64,000 nt of DNA, taken from assembly GCF_000331575.1 (NCBI RefSeq), contig NZ_ANOK01000004.1:186001-250000 (forward strand), written 5' to 3'. Both the position numbers and the translations under genes were made by a program. Shown piece by piece: positions 43,991-52,895 of the stretch. The notes beneath the pieces are model-generated. The model saw nothing but the letters and a program-made list of their open reading frames with translations, had not been told where the DNA came from and did no database searches. This DNA comes from Calidifontibacillus oryziterrae (GTDB lineage: Bacteria; Bacillota; Bacilli; Bacillales; Bacillaceae_J). The first letter of the stretch is position 1. Each line of letters opens with the position of its first letter.

Positions 43991-46714
43991 ATGAAAATAC
44001 TATCCATCGATATATATGGTTTTGGTCAATTTGAAGACAGGGTATTTCATTTAAATAATAGTAAGAAAGCCCATATTTTTTATGGATATAATGAGGCAGG
44101 GAAAACGACGATTATCTCATTTATTCACGCTATATTATTCGGGTTTCCGACGAAACAAAGTAATGAAAATCGCTTTGAGCCCAAAAAAGGTGGAAAATAC
44201 GGTGGCAAGTTACTATTACAAGTACATAAAGATAGAACAATTACCATTGAACGGATAGCCGGTAGGGCAGTCGGAGAAGTAAAAGTATATGACAATAAAG
44301 GCTTAGCAGGTGATGAGGAAGTATTAAGGTCGCTTTTAAATGGTCTAAATCGTTCATTGTATTTAGCTATTTATTCCTTTAGCTTTAAGGGATTGCAAGA
44401 AATAGAGGCGGTGAATGCGGCTGAATTAAGCCGTTATTTGTTTTCGGCTGGAGCTTACGGAAGCCATTCATTATTTGACTTCGAGAAAAAGATAAATAAA
44501 CAACTAGATGATTTATATAAACCGAATGGGCAAAAGCCTACCCTAAATGAAAAAATAACGGGTTTAATCAAGCTTCGTGAGCGACTTCATAATTGGACAT
44601 ATAAAATGGATGAATACAATAGCTATGTCAAAGCACGTAATAGCTTACTTATAGAGACCGAGAAGCTCAACAAAAAAGTAATAGAAAACGCAGCATTCAT
44701 AAAGGAATATGAAAAAAAACGAATGCTGAAGCCTTATGTTGAAGAACGGAAAAGGTTGCAAATACAACTTGGACAACTAAGCAATTATCAGCCTTTTCCA
44801 ATAGATGGATTAAACAGGCTGAAAGAGCTTCAATTTCAAGTAAAGCCACTAAAGGGTCAGTCTGAGTCTGTAACTGAAAAAATAACCGAAATTGAAAAAA
44901 GGTTGGCGGACATTTCCTTTAATCAAACTTATCTTGACAATGAGGAAACTTTATACGCTTTAAAAGAAAAACAAAAGTTATGCGAAATGCAGGAAAAAAA
45001 GGTTGAGGAAATAAATGCTACGCTCAAGCATGAGTTATCTGAAATAACATCCTTGATGGAGAAGCTAGGTACTACTTACACAGAGGAAAGAATTCAAGCG
45101 GCTGATACTAGTTTGATAGTCAAACAGCAGATAAAAGAACTGGCGACAAAACAAGAAAGACTTGACGAGCAGCAGAAATTTTTAGACGAACAATTTAGAA
45201 ATGCAAAACTAGAGCTCGAAAAAACTGAGCTAGCGATTACCCATTTAAAACGTGGTAGCGGTACCAATCATAAAAAACTTGGGATGCTTTTGTCAGCGGT
45301 CATAACCTTATTAGGGATTGGTGCATGGCTATTAACTCAAAGTCTCTACCCACTTCTTTTCATAATTGCGTTTATAATAGCATTTAGTTTTTATAGTGTT
45401 ATGAATAATTCGAAAGCAAGACAGCAATTAGAGAGGGAAAAAATCATTTTACAGCAAAAACAACAATTATTTGAAGGTATTATGAAGCAATTTGAAGTAC
45501 TTGAAGATGATCGGCACCTGTTAAAAAAAGACTTGGCACTATTATGTACTAAATACAGCCTTCCGAATAATCTATCGGGGAATCAATTGGTAACTTCTTT
45601 TGAATTACTGGAGGATTTAAAAAAGCGTCTACGTTCAAAAAATCAGTTATTAACTGAGCTGGTAAAAGTTAAGAGTGAGATTGTACAATTTTACTCGCAA
45701 ATCTCAAAGCAAATGGAGCTATTTCAACTTACGGGAGAAGCATCGACTCAAGCTCTAATAGAGATGATCACAACGGTGGAGAGAGAAAAAGAATTAAAAT
45801 TTCAAAAGAATAGGTTAATCGAGAAGCATCAAGATTTACTCGATGAAAGCTCACGGATACAAAAACAAATAGAAGAGTATGAGTTGTCTATAAAGGAACT
45901 TTTTGCTGGTGCGATGGTAGATAATGAAGAGGATTATAGAAAAAAAGGGAAGGCTGCTGGAGAATATGAAGAGATCGCGGGTAAGCTGAAAGCGACAGAA
46001 AGCCATATAAAAGTAATTTTAAAAGATGGGGAAAAAAATTATATTAACGAGGTTGAAAATGAAAATTTCAACTATGAAGAGTTGATGAAACAGGTAGGAA
46101 AAGAGACCGAAATGCTACATGGTCTAATTAGGAATAATGATTTAAAAATTGCTGAAATAGGTGCAGATCTAAAAGCATTGGAAGAGGGAGCAGCCTATTC
46201 GGAGCTAACTCATAAATATGAAATTGAAAAGTCTGCTTTCCAAACGGTTGCAGGACAATGGGCAATATTACAGGTAGCGAAAGATCTTATTGAAAAAACG
46301 AAAAATTTCTACCGAGAGGTACGGTTACCACATGTTATTGAAAAGGCACAACATTTCTTCTCGTTTTTGACTTTTGGCCGCTATATTCAGATTTATGCAC
46401 CGACAGAGGATACTGGTTTTACAGTTGAGCGGGCAGACGGAATTCGTTTTAAACCGGGCGAATTGAGTCAAGCTACAAAAGAACAGCTTTATTTAGCCAT
46501 TCGCTTAGCATTGGCAATTCATCATAATTCCCCGTCACCATTGCCGCTCATTATTGACGACAGTTTTGTGAACTTTGATAGGGAGCGAGCAGAGCGGGCG
46601 TTTGAGCTTATTCGTAAAATTTCAACGGACTATAATCATCAAGTATTATTTTTTTCTTGTCACGAACATGCTATAAAGTTTTTCGAAAATGAAAATATCA
46701 TTTATTTAAAATAA
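43991..46714 (+). CDS. yhaN: SbcC/RecN-like AAA ATPase YhaN
   Basis: A 907-residue SMC-like ATPase. Walker A (GYNEAGKTTI) is near residues 33-42, followed by KGLQEIEAVNAAELSRYLFS. Long coiled coils flank a short hydrophobic pair of helices near residues 435-475, an unusual membrane-like hinge also seen in YhaN relatives. The C-terminal signature and Walker B segments are LSQATKEQLYLAIRLA and LIIDDSFVNFD. It is the ATPase partner of YhaO in double-strand break processing. AAGGTGAAGG precedes ATG 43991. Confidence 0.93.
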   Translation: MKILSIDIYGFGQFEDRVFHLNNSKKAHIFYGYNEAGKTTIISFIHAILFGFPTKQSNENRFEPKKGGKYGGKLLLQVHKDRTITIERIAGRAVGEVKVYDNKGLAGDEEVLRSLLNGLNRSLYLAIYSFSFKGLQEIEAVNAAELSRYLFSAGAYGSHSLFDFEKKINKQLDDLYKPNGQKPTLNEKITGLIKLRERLHNWTYKMDEYNSYVKARNSLLIETEKLNKKVIENAAFIKEYEKKRMLKPYVEERKRLQIQLGQLSNYQPFPIDGLNRLKELQFQVKPLKGQSESVTEKITEIEKRLADISFNQTYLDNEETLYALKEKQKLCEMQEKKVEEINATLKHELSEITSLMEKLGTTYTEERIQAADTSLIVKQQIKELATKQERLDEQQKFLDEQFRNAKLELEKTELAITHLKRGSGTNHKKLGMLLSAVITLLGIGAWLLTQSLYPLLFIIAFIIAFSFYSVMNNSKARQQLEREKIILQQKQQLFEGIMKQFEVLEDDRHLLKKDLALLCTKYSLPNNLSGNQLVTSFELLEDLKKRLRSKNQLLTELVKVKSEIVQFYSQISKQMELFQLTGEASTQALIEMITTVEREKELKFQKNRLIEKHQDLLDESSRIQKQIEEYELSIKELFAGAMVDNEEDYRKKGKAAGEYEEIAGKLKATESHIKVILKDGEKNYINEVENENFNYEELMKQVGKETEMLHGLIRNNDLKIAEIGADLKALEEGAAYSELTHKYEIEKSAFQTVAGQWAILQVAKDLIEKTKNFYREVRLPHVIEKAQHFFSFLTFGRYIQIYAPTEDTGFTVERADGIRFKPGELSQATKEQLYLAIRLALAIHHNSPSPLPLIIDDSFVNFDRERAERAFELIRKISTDYNHQVLFFSCHEHAIKFFENENIIYLK

Positions 46715-46770
46715 TTAATAGAGCTGTTTGATGATTTCTTAATGGTGATTTTAAGTGTGATGATGTTAGT

Positions 46771-46810
46771 ACTGGCGTAGCGACAGGCTGTCGCAACGCC
46801 AGTGCTTTTC
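46771..46810. terminator. Terminator between yhaN and yhaM
   Basis: 15-bp stem actggcgtagcgaca (46771-46785) with tgtcgcaacgccagt (46789-46803), one mismatch, three-base loop, followed by a short T stretch. Confidence 0.8.
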
Positions 46811-46848
46811 TGTCAGAGCTGACCAAGACGCTTTCCGCTTTTTGTTCT

Positions 46849-48093
46849 TTATTTAATTTGTTCTGTATTTTCATAGCGACTGTCGAGAAAGTCGACAAAA
46901 TGAATTAAAAATCCCTCTAACGTTTGTGGATTTTTTACACAAGCTCCCCATTCAGGCAAGCCGTGGTGACAGAGAATACAATGGCTCATATGGTGTATGT
47001 CCTCAATTGTTACAGAAATCCCCTTTGTTTCAATTATTTTTGCTAATAATAGAACACCATATGGTATGTGTCCAACCATAACACCAAGCTCATCCATAAT
47101 AATCCCGGTTTGTTTTCGATTTAATAGCGATGAGGTATCAGCGGTTGGAAATAAAAAACTAAATTCTTCAAAGCCCTTTCCGGCATGATCATATTCCAAA
47201 AGCTTACCAATATCATGGAAAAGAATACTTACCATTAATAAATCATAATTAGGCTTTTTATCTTTGTGCTTCGCCATTCCGTAAAACATTGTATAAAGAT
47301 GGTCAATTGTATCCTTCCAGGTAAAAGAATGTTGGCTAGACCCAGGTCGATCAGAAAGTAAATTGGCCCAAAGTTCATCTTTATGGGCTTTCTCAATCCG
47401 ATGAATTAGCTTTAAAATAGCTTGGAATACGTTTTCTTCAAACTTCAAAATATACCTAGAAATACGCATTAAACCAACGGTATGTTTTAATAATCCACCT
47501 AAATAATTATGATGGAAGCCTTTTGCTGCCGGTCTGATGCGAAATTGTTCCCAAAAATGTTCCATTGCTGTGAGAGCAATTTCTTGATAAGGGGATGTTA
47601 GTTCAGATAAGTAACTAAAGAGCTCAACAGTAAGTTGTTTAACGTCCTGTTTCGTACTAGCTATTAAGGTAGAAGGGTTTATAGCTTCATTACATGGGTT
47701 CATTCGAAAGATTGTAATTGATTTATGACCTCGATAATCTTCTACTCTTCCATTCACATCAAATAAACTGTACTCTTCAAGCATTGGAATATAGCGTTCT
47801 AATGTACCGTCATTGTCCCAAATTTTCGCATTTATAATACCGTTACAATTACAAAACTTGAGCTTTACGTATTGTTTATCTGTTTTCGTTTTTTCTATTG
47901 AGAATTCATTTAGTAGGAGCGTTGCTTTAATATCATTACCACTAACCTCATTATCAAGATTAAATGTTTCATAGCGCTCTTCCAATATTGGTGGTGGAAA
48001 CTTATCTAGTATTGAAGTATAGTCTTGTTCAGAAATGTTGATTTGAACAGGAATAAAATCATAAAAATATTTGTCATTTCTTACGGATGACAT
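46849..48093 (-). CDS. yhaM: YhaM-like OB-fold/HD-domain exoribonuclease, long form
   Basis: A 414-residue protein with an N-terminal OB-like nucleic acid binding domain (about 45-140) and an HD domain. HD motifs: HHNYLGGLLKHT near residue 200, LFHDIGKLLEYDHAG near 295 and CHHGLPEWGA near 380. YhaM of B. subtilis, a 3'-5' exoribonuclease, is 314 residues with the same domain order. This version has a different N-terminus and an insertion of about 35 residues before the HDIGK motif (around KDELWANLLSDRPGSS), and similarity is low. The position between yhaN and yhaL supports identity. ATG 48093 has TAGGAG 9 bases upstream. Confidence 0.75.
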   Translation of the reverse strand: MSSVRNDKYFYDFIPVQINISEQDYTSILDKFPPPILEERYETFNLDNEVSGNDIKATLLLNEFSIEKTKTDKQYVKLKFCNCNGIINAKIWDNDGTLERYIPMLEEYSLFDVNGRVEDYRGHKSITIFRMNPCNEAINPSTLIASTKQDVKQLTVELFSYLSELTSPYQEIALTAMEHFWEQFRIRPAAKGFHHNYLGGLLKHTVGLMRISRYILKFEENVFQAILKLIHRIEKAHKDELWANLLSDRPGSSQHSFTWKDTIDHLYTMFYGMAKHKDKKPNYDLLMVSILFHDIGKLLEYDHAGKGFEEFSFLFPTADTSSLLNRKQTGIIMDELGVMVGHIPYGVLLLAKIIETKGISVTIEDIHHMSHCILCHHGLPEWGACVKNPQTLEGFLIHFVDFLDSRYENTEQIK

Positions 48094-48257
48094 GTATAAC
48101 ACTCCTATCTTTTAAAATGTGACTAGGTAAGTATTGTATCTTCTACTATATAGTTTTTTTGTAAAGGAATCACGCATATTTTCTTTGAAACTATCATATT
48201 TTATCAATATATAACTTGTCTAAACAATGGAAAAATAGTTAAAAGGGAGTGACAGGT

Positions 48258-48443
48258 ATGCTTTCATTACCATGGTGGATTTACTTCGTATTAGCTGGAA
48301 TAGTTTTTAGTGCCTATATGATGATTAAATCAGTCCGAAAGGATCAAGAGATTGATCAAAGTTTTATAGAAAAAGAAGGGGAAGTTTATATTGAACGAAT
48401 GAAGCAGGAAAGAGAGCGAAGAAGGCAGCTGCCAAGATTATAA
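48258..48443 (+). CDS. yhaL: Sporulation protein YhaL
   Basis: A 61-residue protein with one N-terminal membrane helix (about 5-22), then the conserved FIEKEGEVYIERMKQERE segment of the YhaL family. AAAAGGGAG lies upstream of ATG 48258. In B. subtilis the gene is tied to sporulation. It sits between yhaM and prsA as expected. Confidence 0.88.
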   Translation: MLSLPWWIYFVLAGIVFSAYMMIKSVRKDQEIDQSFIEKEGEVYIERMKQERERRRQLPRL

Positions 48444-48450
48444 AAATAAA

Positions 48451-48480
48451 CCGTTACATGGGAAAATGTAACGGCTTTTT
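48451..48480. terminator. Bidirectional terminator between yhaL and prsA
   Basis: Perfect 9-bp stem ccgttacat (48451-48459) with atgtaacgg (48466-48474), T run on the plus side. Confidence 0.85.
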
Positions 48481-48506
48481 TCTGATTTGCATCATTCATT
48501 ACAAGT

Positions 48507-49436
48507 TTACTTTTGTTGTTCGGTTGATTCAGCTGAATCTTGCGCTTCATCAGGAGCTGCTTGCTCACTGCTGTCATTAATGAAGTCAAAGATACCTTGT
48601 AGGTCCTCATCATTAACTTTAATATTTGCTTCCTTTAAATCATTCTTAACTTTTTCTTGAATGGTTGTTGGATCTTTTTCAACTTTTTCTTGAATTATTT
48701 CTTGTCGTATTTCTTCCTTTTTCTCTTCATATGGCTCTAAGTCTTTTCGATCTGTTAGCTTAATTATGTGATAACCAAACTCAGATTTTACAAGGTCACT
48801 AATTCCACCTACTTCTAACGCATAAGCGGCTTCCTCAAAAGGTTTAGTCATCATACCAGGGCCAAAATAACCGAGGTCACCACCATTAACTGCAGAAGCT
48901 GTATCTTCAGAATTTTCTGTAGCAAGTGCTGCAAAGTCTTCACCTGCTTGTACCTTTGCTAGAATCTCTTTCGCTTTATTCTCATCTTTAATTAAAATAT
49001 GACTTGCTTTTATTTCTGGTTTCATTTCTTCGTAACGTTTTTTCATTTCTTCTTCAGGAATTTCTATATAGGAGGCTAACGCTTTATCTTGAACTACTTG
49101 CATTCGAAGGGTATCTTTATATGCCGCTTCATCCTTGACTCCAGTCATAGAAAGGTATACTTCAAATTGGTCCCCATATTGTTCCTTAACTTTAGCAAGC
49201 TCCGCATCAATATCTTCTTCGGTAACACCATATTTAGTGGACAATACTTTCGTTAGAACCATTTCATAAAGGACCATATCTCCATATTGATTTTTTAGTT
49301 TTTCGTATAATTCATTTTCTGTAATGTTACCGGCATTAGTTTCGACAACCACTTCTGACTCTGAATTATTACCATTACATGCTGCTAGTCCGAAAATCAA
49401 TGTAGCAGCTGTTATTGAAAGAACCCATTTTTTCAT
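48507..49436 (-). CDS. prsA: Foldase lipoprotein PrsA
   Basis: A 309-residue extracellular lipoprotein that folds secreted proteins after export. The signal peptide ends in the lipobox LAAC, so Cys20 is lipidated. The parvulin-type peptidyl-prolyl isomerase domain (about 130-225) shows ASHILIKDE, GGDLGYFGPGMMTKPFE and SEFGYHIIKL. The C-terminal tail is rich in Glu, Gln and Asp. ATG 49436 has AGGAG upstream; the extra 24 residues of the longer frame are not a signal sequence. Its neighbour ScoC represses protease genes in B. subtilis, so secretion genes cluster here. Confidence 0.95.
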   Translation of the reverse strand: MKKWVLSITAATLIFGLAACNGNNSESEVVVETNAGNITENELYEKLKNQYGDMVLYEMVLTKVLSTKYGVTEEDIDAELAKVKEQYGDQFEVYLSMTGVKDEAAYKDTLRMQVVQDKALASYIEIPEEEMKKRYEEMKPEIKASHILIKDENKAKEILAKVQAGEDFAALATENSEDTASAVNGGDLGYFGPGMMTKPFEEAAYALEVGGISDLVKSEFGYHIIKLTDRKDLEPYEEKKEEIRQEIIQEKVEKDPTTIQEKVKNDLKEANIKVNDEDLQGIFDFINDSSEQAAPDEAQDSAESTEQQK

Positions 49437-49603
49437 TGTTATGACAACTCCTAAATAATTATTGTCTGTCTCTTTTCTTGAAAAAGAAGATGATCTAATT
49501 GGACACAAAAGATACTATAACACATTTTGAGATAAGATAAAAATATTTCCTTTTGAAATACTTAAATAAATCAAAAAAGCTCCCATGCGCGGAAGCCCTT
49601 CAA

Positions 49604-49783
49604 TTAAGCAAATAGGATCTCGACATAAGTCGAAATTAATAAAATTGTAATAAGTATATTTATCGTACGAAAAACCTGAGGCTGGCGGTCATCAGGAATC
49701 TCTTTCTGCGAACATAAAGAGCTGGTCATCGAATTAATTTTATATAAATAAAAAATTGCAAATACAATGAGAAGTACTACCAA
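49604..49783 (-). CDS. Small two-helix membrane protein
   Basis: A 59-residue frame (starts MVVLLIVFAIFYLYKIN, ends STYVEILFA) with hydrophobic helices at both ends and a polar middle with PDDRQPQVFR. The start is TTG 49783, preceded by AAAGGGGGAAT. It lies between prsA and yhaJ, where B. subtilis has yhaK, but I cannot confirm homology. Confidence 0.5.
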   Translation of the reverse strand: MVVLLIVFAIFYLYKINSMTSSLCSQKEIPDDRQPQVFRTINILITILLISTYVEILFA

Positions 49784-49946
49784 ATTGAGATTCCCCCTTT
49801 ACAATGTAATAATAGTTTTTATTATTTTTGTATTTATTATATGATATTACCATTACTAAACATGAATGTAAAAAGATAGTAATTGGAAAGGTAAGGAAAA
49901 AGGTTGCCACTAGTTGTCTTAAAACGTAGCCAGACATTTAAAATGG

Positions 49947-50486
49947 TCAACCTTTAATTAATATATCAAATGATTGATTGTAATGATCAATGTAACATTT
50001 CTTAGGTGCACGAATTAGAACAGTTAAATAAATAAAGTCAACGACTGATAAGCCGATATTTACCGCAGTAGTCATGGTAAAATAATGCATATAGCTCGGA
50101 TAAATAAGAGCGCAAATAATCAGCGGTATTGTAATAAAAAATGTTGGTGCTAAAATTGATAGAATTTTTAACGATTTAGGAATTGAGTCAATATATTTTA
50201 TCGTGAAATATAAAACTACGTATGGGTTTCTGATAATTTGTATTTTCGCTTTTTTAAATGTTAGCCAAGCAGGGATTGCATAGCTAACATTGTGCAGCGG
50301 GGTCACAATGAATAAGCTAATAATAAATAAAAATATTCGGTCATCGTTCAATGGGATTGAATCGTTTATAATACTTAGTGAAAGGTACATAATAATAAAG
50401 GAAGCTAAAGCTACTAGAAATGAAAAAATAGCAATCCGGCGATCTCCTAAATCGCGAGATAGATTGATGGTTTTCCAACAATTCAT
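49947..50486 (-). CDS. yhaJ: DUF3267 membrane protein YhaJ-like
   Basis: A 179-residue membrane protein with about four helices (near 22-45, 55-70, 108-135 and 140-165). The segment LHNVSYAIPAW at the end of the second helix resembles the zinc-protease-like H.(9)-type motif of DUF3267, though only one histidine is clear. GAGGTG precedes ATG 50486. Placement between prsA and yhaI is as in B. subtilis. Confidence 0.75.
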   Translation of the reverse strand: MNCWKTINLSRDLGDRRIAIFSFLVALASFIIMYLSLSIINDSIPLNDDRIFLFIISLFIVTPLHNVSYAIPAWLTFKKAKIQIIRNPYVVLYFTIKYIDSIPKSLKILSILAPTFFITIPLIICALIYPSYMHYFTMTTAVNIGLSVVDFIYLTVLIRAPKKCYIDHYNQSFDILIKG

Positions 50487-50616
50487 TAAATAACACCTCA
50501 TAAGATATCAAAGACCTGGGTCGTGTTTAAGTTACTTTCATACCATATTATTTTTTATGTGAAAAATCAATAGAAATAATGAAATTTAACATTTAAACGT
50601 GGGGAAGAGCGATAAA

Positions 50617-50955
50617 ATGGAAGATTTATTGTGCCGTATAAAAAAAATAGAATATCACCAAAGGCTACTGTTAAAAATGATTGAAAATCAAAACTACCCG
50701 GTCTATGAGTTATTTGTTAAAAAAGATCTTTCAGAGGTGGATGCAGCTGAACTTTTTAGTCTGTGTGATGAGCTCACTCTAAAACTTGAAACACAAAAAG
50801 AGGAGGGTTTTGTTTATTTCACACCGCTCCTCACTGAGTTTATTCGATTGCTTAATCCAAAGTTAGAACCAAAAGAAACAATAAATGCATTTTTAAAGCA
50901 AAATCTATATCGGTCGTTGATGGAAGAACTTGAGAAGTCATTTGATTGCCAATAA
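50617..50955 (+). CDS. yhaI: DUF1878 protein YhaI
   Basis: A 112-residue soluble helical protein matching YhaI (DUF1878). YPVYELFVKKDLSE near residue 28-41 is a conserved part. GGGGAAGAG lies upstream of ATG 50617; a GTG 18 bases earlier is less likely. Function unknown. Convergent with scoC, with one base between them. Confidence 0.85.
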   Translation: MEDLLCRIKKIEYHQRLLLKMIENQNYPVYELFVKKDLSEVDAAELFSLCDELTLKLETQKEEGFVYFTPLLTEFIRLLNPKLEPKETINAFLKQNLYRSLMEELEKSFDCQ

Positions 50956-50956
50956 G

Positions 50957-51574
50957 TTATGAACTAACTGGCTCTTTTATAATCTCTTCTATTGGCTGCT
51001 GTTGTACTTGAACTGGTTCCTTTTTTACTAAATGACCATTCTCTTCAGTGAATTCCGCATTAATGTTATCAAATGATCGTTCAAAGATCTGCATGAAATC
51101 ATCACCATAGATGTTGCGGACTATACAACTAAACTCCACCATTTCAGGAAACTTCCCGTAAAGTTCTCGAAGTGGGCTAGCAGCTTTGTAAGCTGCATTT
51201 CCTTCAGGATCATAGTGTTCCATTGTACGTAATAAAATTTTTTCTCCTGCATCTGTTAGTTCAACGTACGTATTTCTTTTATCATCTTCCTTCTTTGAGA
51301 ATGTTAACAATCCTCTTTCCTCTAATTTTTTTGAAAAATTAAAGGCAGTTGATACATGCATGACCCCAAATTTTGCAATTTCAGAGATCGATGCCCCCTT
51401 AAGATGATAAGCGATCCAAAGAATGTGATGCTCATTGATATTAAGATCAAATGGCTTAATCCAATTTTGCCAATCTTTTTCGATCGACTTCCATAACGCC
51501 TTACTAAGCTGCCCAACTTTCTGACTGAAAAGGATAGCTTCCTTTAAAGAATAAGAACGTTCATCCGTGTTCAT
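50957..51574 (-). CDS. scoC: MarR-family transition-state regulator ScoC (Hpr)
   Basis: A 205-residue MarR-type repressor. The winged helix segment [20 protein letters not shown] and the flanking [13 protein letters not shown] and [13 protein letters not shown] are strongly conserved with B. subtilis Hpr/ScoC. It represses extracellular protease and other stationary-phase genes. The C-terminal tail is rich in Glu, Pro and Gln. The start is ATG 51574; a clear ribosome binding site (GGGTGAGGA) precedes it. Confidence 0.95.
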   Translation of the reverse strand: MNTDERSYSLKEAILFSQKVGQLSKALWKSIEKDWQNWIKPFDLNINEHHILWIAYHLKGASISEIAKFGVMHVSTAFNFSKKLEERGLLTFSKKEDDKRNTYVELTDAGEKILLRTMEHYDPEGNAAYKAASPLRELYGKFPEMVEFSCIVRNIYGDDFMQIFERSFDNINAEFTEENGHLVKKEPVQVQQQPIEEIIKEPVSS

Positions 51575-51737
51575 TTTTCCTCACCCGCTTTTTTAAAAAA
51601 TGATTATATTAGAAATCTAATTTTATTATTCTTCTATTATGCCAATAATTGTTCAAAAGATAAAGAGTATTTTTTGCCTAAATTCAGAAAATTATTAAAT
51701 TTTTAATAAACTTTTGGTTAAATAATAAAACAGGACC

Positions 51738-52112
51738 TTAATTTGGCCCTGCTTCTCTCTTTTTTGTTAATATTTCTAATTCTTTAATTGATTCTTCAAT
51801 ATTTTTTAGCTCGTCCACTATCCGTGTCTGATTTGGTTCAATGTCATCCTTCCAAGCTTGGACAGAGGTTTTAACATCTTTGGAAAAATCTTTTAGTATA
51901 GTAATACTTTCCATTGAAGCATTATTAATTTGATTTTTTAATTTAATCGACTCACTTTTTAGGTTGTCGATCGCTTCAATAACTTTTGTGCTGTTTTGCT
52001 TAACTATTTGCCTTATCTCGTTACCGTTTTTTGGTGTAGTTAGCATGACAGTAGCAGCTCCAGCAATTGTGCCAACGAATAAACCTAGGAATAGTGATTT
52101 GCCTCTTGCCAT
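51738..52112 (-). CDS. yhaH: YtxH-domain protein YhaH
   Basis: A 124-residue protein with an N-terminal membrane helix carrying the YtxH glycine-rich pattern (LFLGLFVGTIAGAATVMLTTP) and a long polar helical tail that may form a coiled coil. TAGGAG lies upstream of ATG 52112. YtxH-type proteins are general-stress associated in bacilli. Between trpP and scoC as in B. subtilis. Confidence 0.9.
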   Translation of the reverse strand: MARGKSLFLGLFVGTIAGAATVMLTTPKNGNEIRQIVKQNSTKVIEAIDNLKSESIKLKNQINNASMESITILKDFSKDVKTSVQAWKDDIEPNQTRIVDELKNIEESIKELEILTKKREAGPN

Positions 52113-52183
52113 ATGTATCAACTCCTAAATAGGATACTACTAATATTATAAAGAAAAATAATTATCATGTAAAAAATATGTTT

Positions 52184-52220
52184 AAAAAAATAGTGGCTGT
52201 CCCATAGGTTTGAGACAGCC
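52184..52220 (-). terminator. Terminator after trpP
   Basis: On the minus strand, ggctgtc (52214-52220) pairs with gacagcc (52195-52201), then a run of T (A on the plus strand, near 52184-52190). Confidence 0.78.
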
Positions 52221-52230
52221 GTTTGCACTA

Positions 52231-52758
52231 TTATTGTTGAGGAATTGCAATCTTTGTTCGTTTCAAGATAGATTGAACGATTGGATAAACAATTATCATC
52301 GCAACAGTATTAAAGGCTGTTGCTGGTAATACTACGGCTGTGAAAAGTGCCATAAAGGATGCCCCGCCTGGTAATCCAAACAGTACTAGGGCAGCACCTA
52401 AAAATACTGAACCGCTTATAATTGTCCCAATTATTGTTAAGATACTTGCTGAGAAAACAGAATTATTAAACTTCTTAACAGCAAGGAAAAGTGCAAAAAA
52501 TAAAAATGCAGTAATCGGTTTATCAATCATATTGGCAACTTGGCCGCCTGGGAAGCTTGTTGTTAAGGCAGATACAATACCGGTTGCTAATGCTAATACA
52601 AAAACATTCTTCTTTTCTGGGAATAAGACAATTCCAAGAAACATCATGACTAGAAGCATATCCGGCTTCATCCCTAAAAAGATTGGTGGCATTACCGCAT
52701 GGAGCACCGCTCCGATTCCGACTAACATTGCTAATGATACAAGTATTTTTGTGTTCAT
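52231..52758 (-). CDS. trpP: Tryptophan transporter TrpP
   Basis: A 175-residue membrane protein with five or six helices. It matches the tryptophan transport family TrpP: LHAVMPPIFLGMKPDMLLVM near residues 20-39 and FPGGQVANMIDKPITAF near 68-84. It is thought to be the substrate-binding S-component-like membrane protein for tryptophan uptake. The leader carries a TRAP-binding site over the ribosome binding site (52761-52783), so translation should be shut off when tryptophan is plentiful. Confidence 0.93.
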   Translation of the reverse strand: MNTKILVSLAMLVGIGAVLHAVMPPIFLGMKPDMLLVMMFLGIVLFPEKKNVFVLALATGIVSALTTSFPGGQVANMIDKPITAFLFFALFLAVKKFNNSVFSASILTIIGTIISGSVFLGAALVLFGLPGGASFMALFTAVVLPATAFNTVAMIIVYPIVQSILKRTKIAIPQQ

Positions 52759-52760
52759 TT

Positions 52761-52783
52761 CTCATCTCTCCTCTACTAATCTA
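52761..52783 (-). promoter_or_regulatory. trpP: TRAP-binding site overlapping the trpP ribosome binding site
   Basis: On the minus strand the sequence contains five NAG triplets, each separated by exactly two bases, in the order TAG, TAG, GAG, GAG, GAG, ending two bases before the start codon. TRAP (MtrB) binds (G/U)AG repeats with 2-3 base spacers. The GGAGA ribosome binding site is inside the row, so bound TRAP would block initiation. Confidence 0.85.
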
Positions 52784-52895
52784 GGCTTTTATTAACTTTT
52801 CAATAGTGTCCTTGCGACCTATTGCAAAAGTTAATTGTTATTGTAACAAATTATTTAATATTTTAAAAGAGTAATTATATTAATTTTGTAAAAAA

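Noticed and set aside
49740..49937. A 65-codon minus-strand frame upstream of the small two-helix gene
   Set aside because: It overlaps the better-supported frame at 49604-49783, has no ribosome binding site, and its composition looks like translated intergenic AT-rich DNA.
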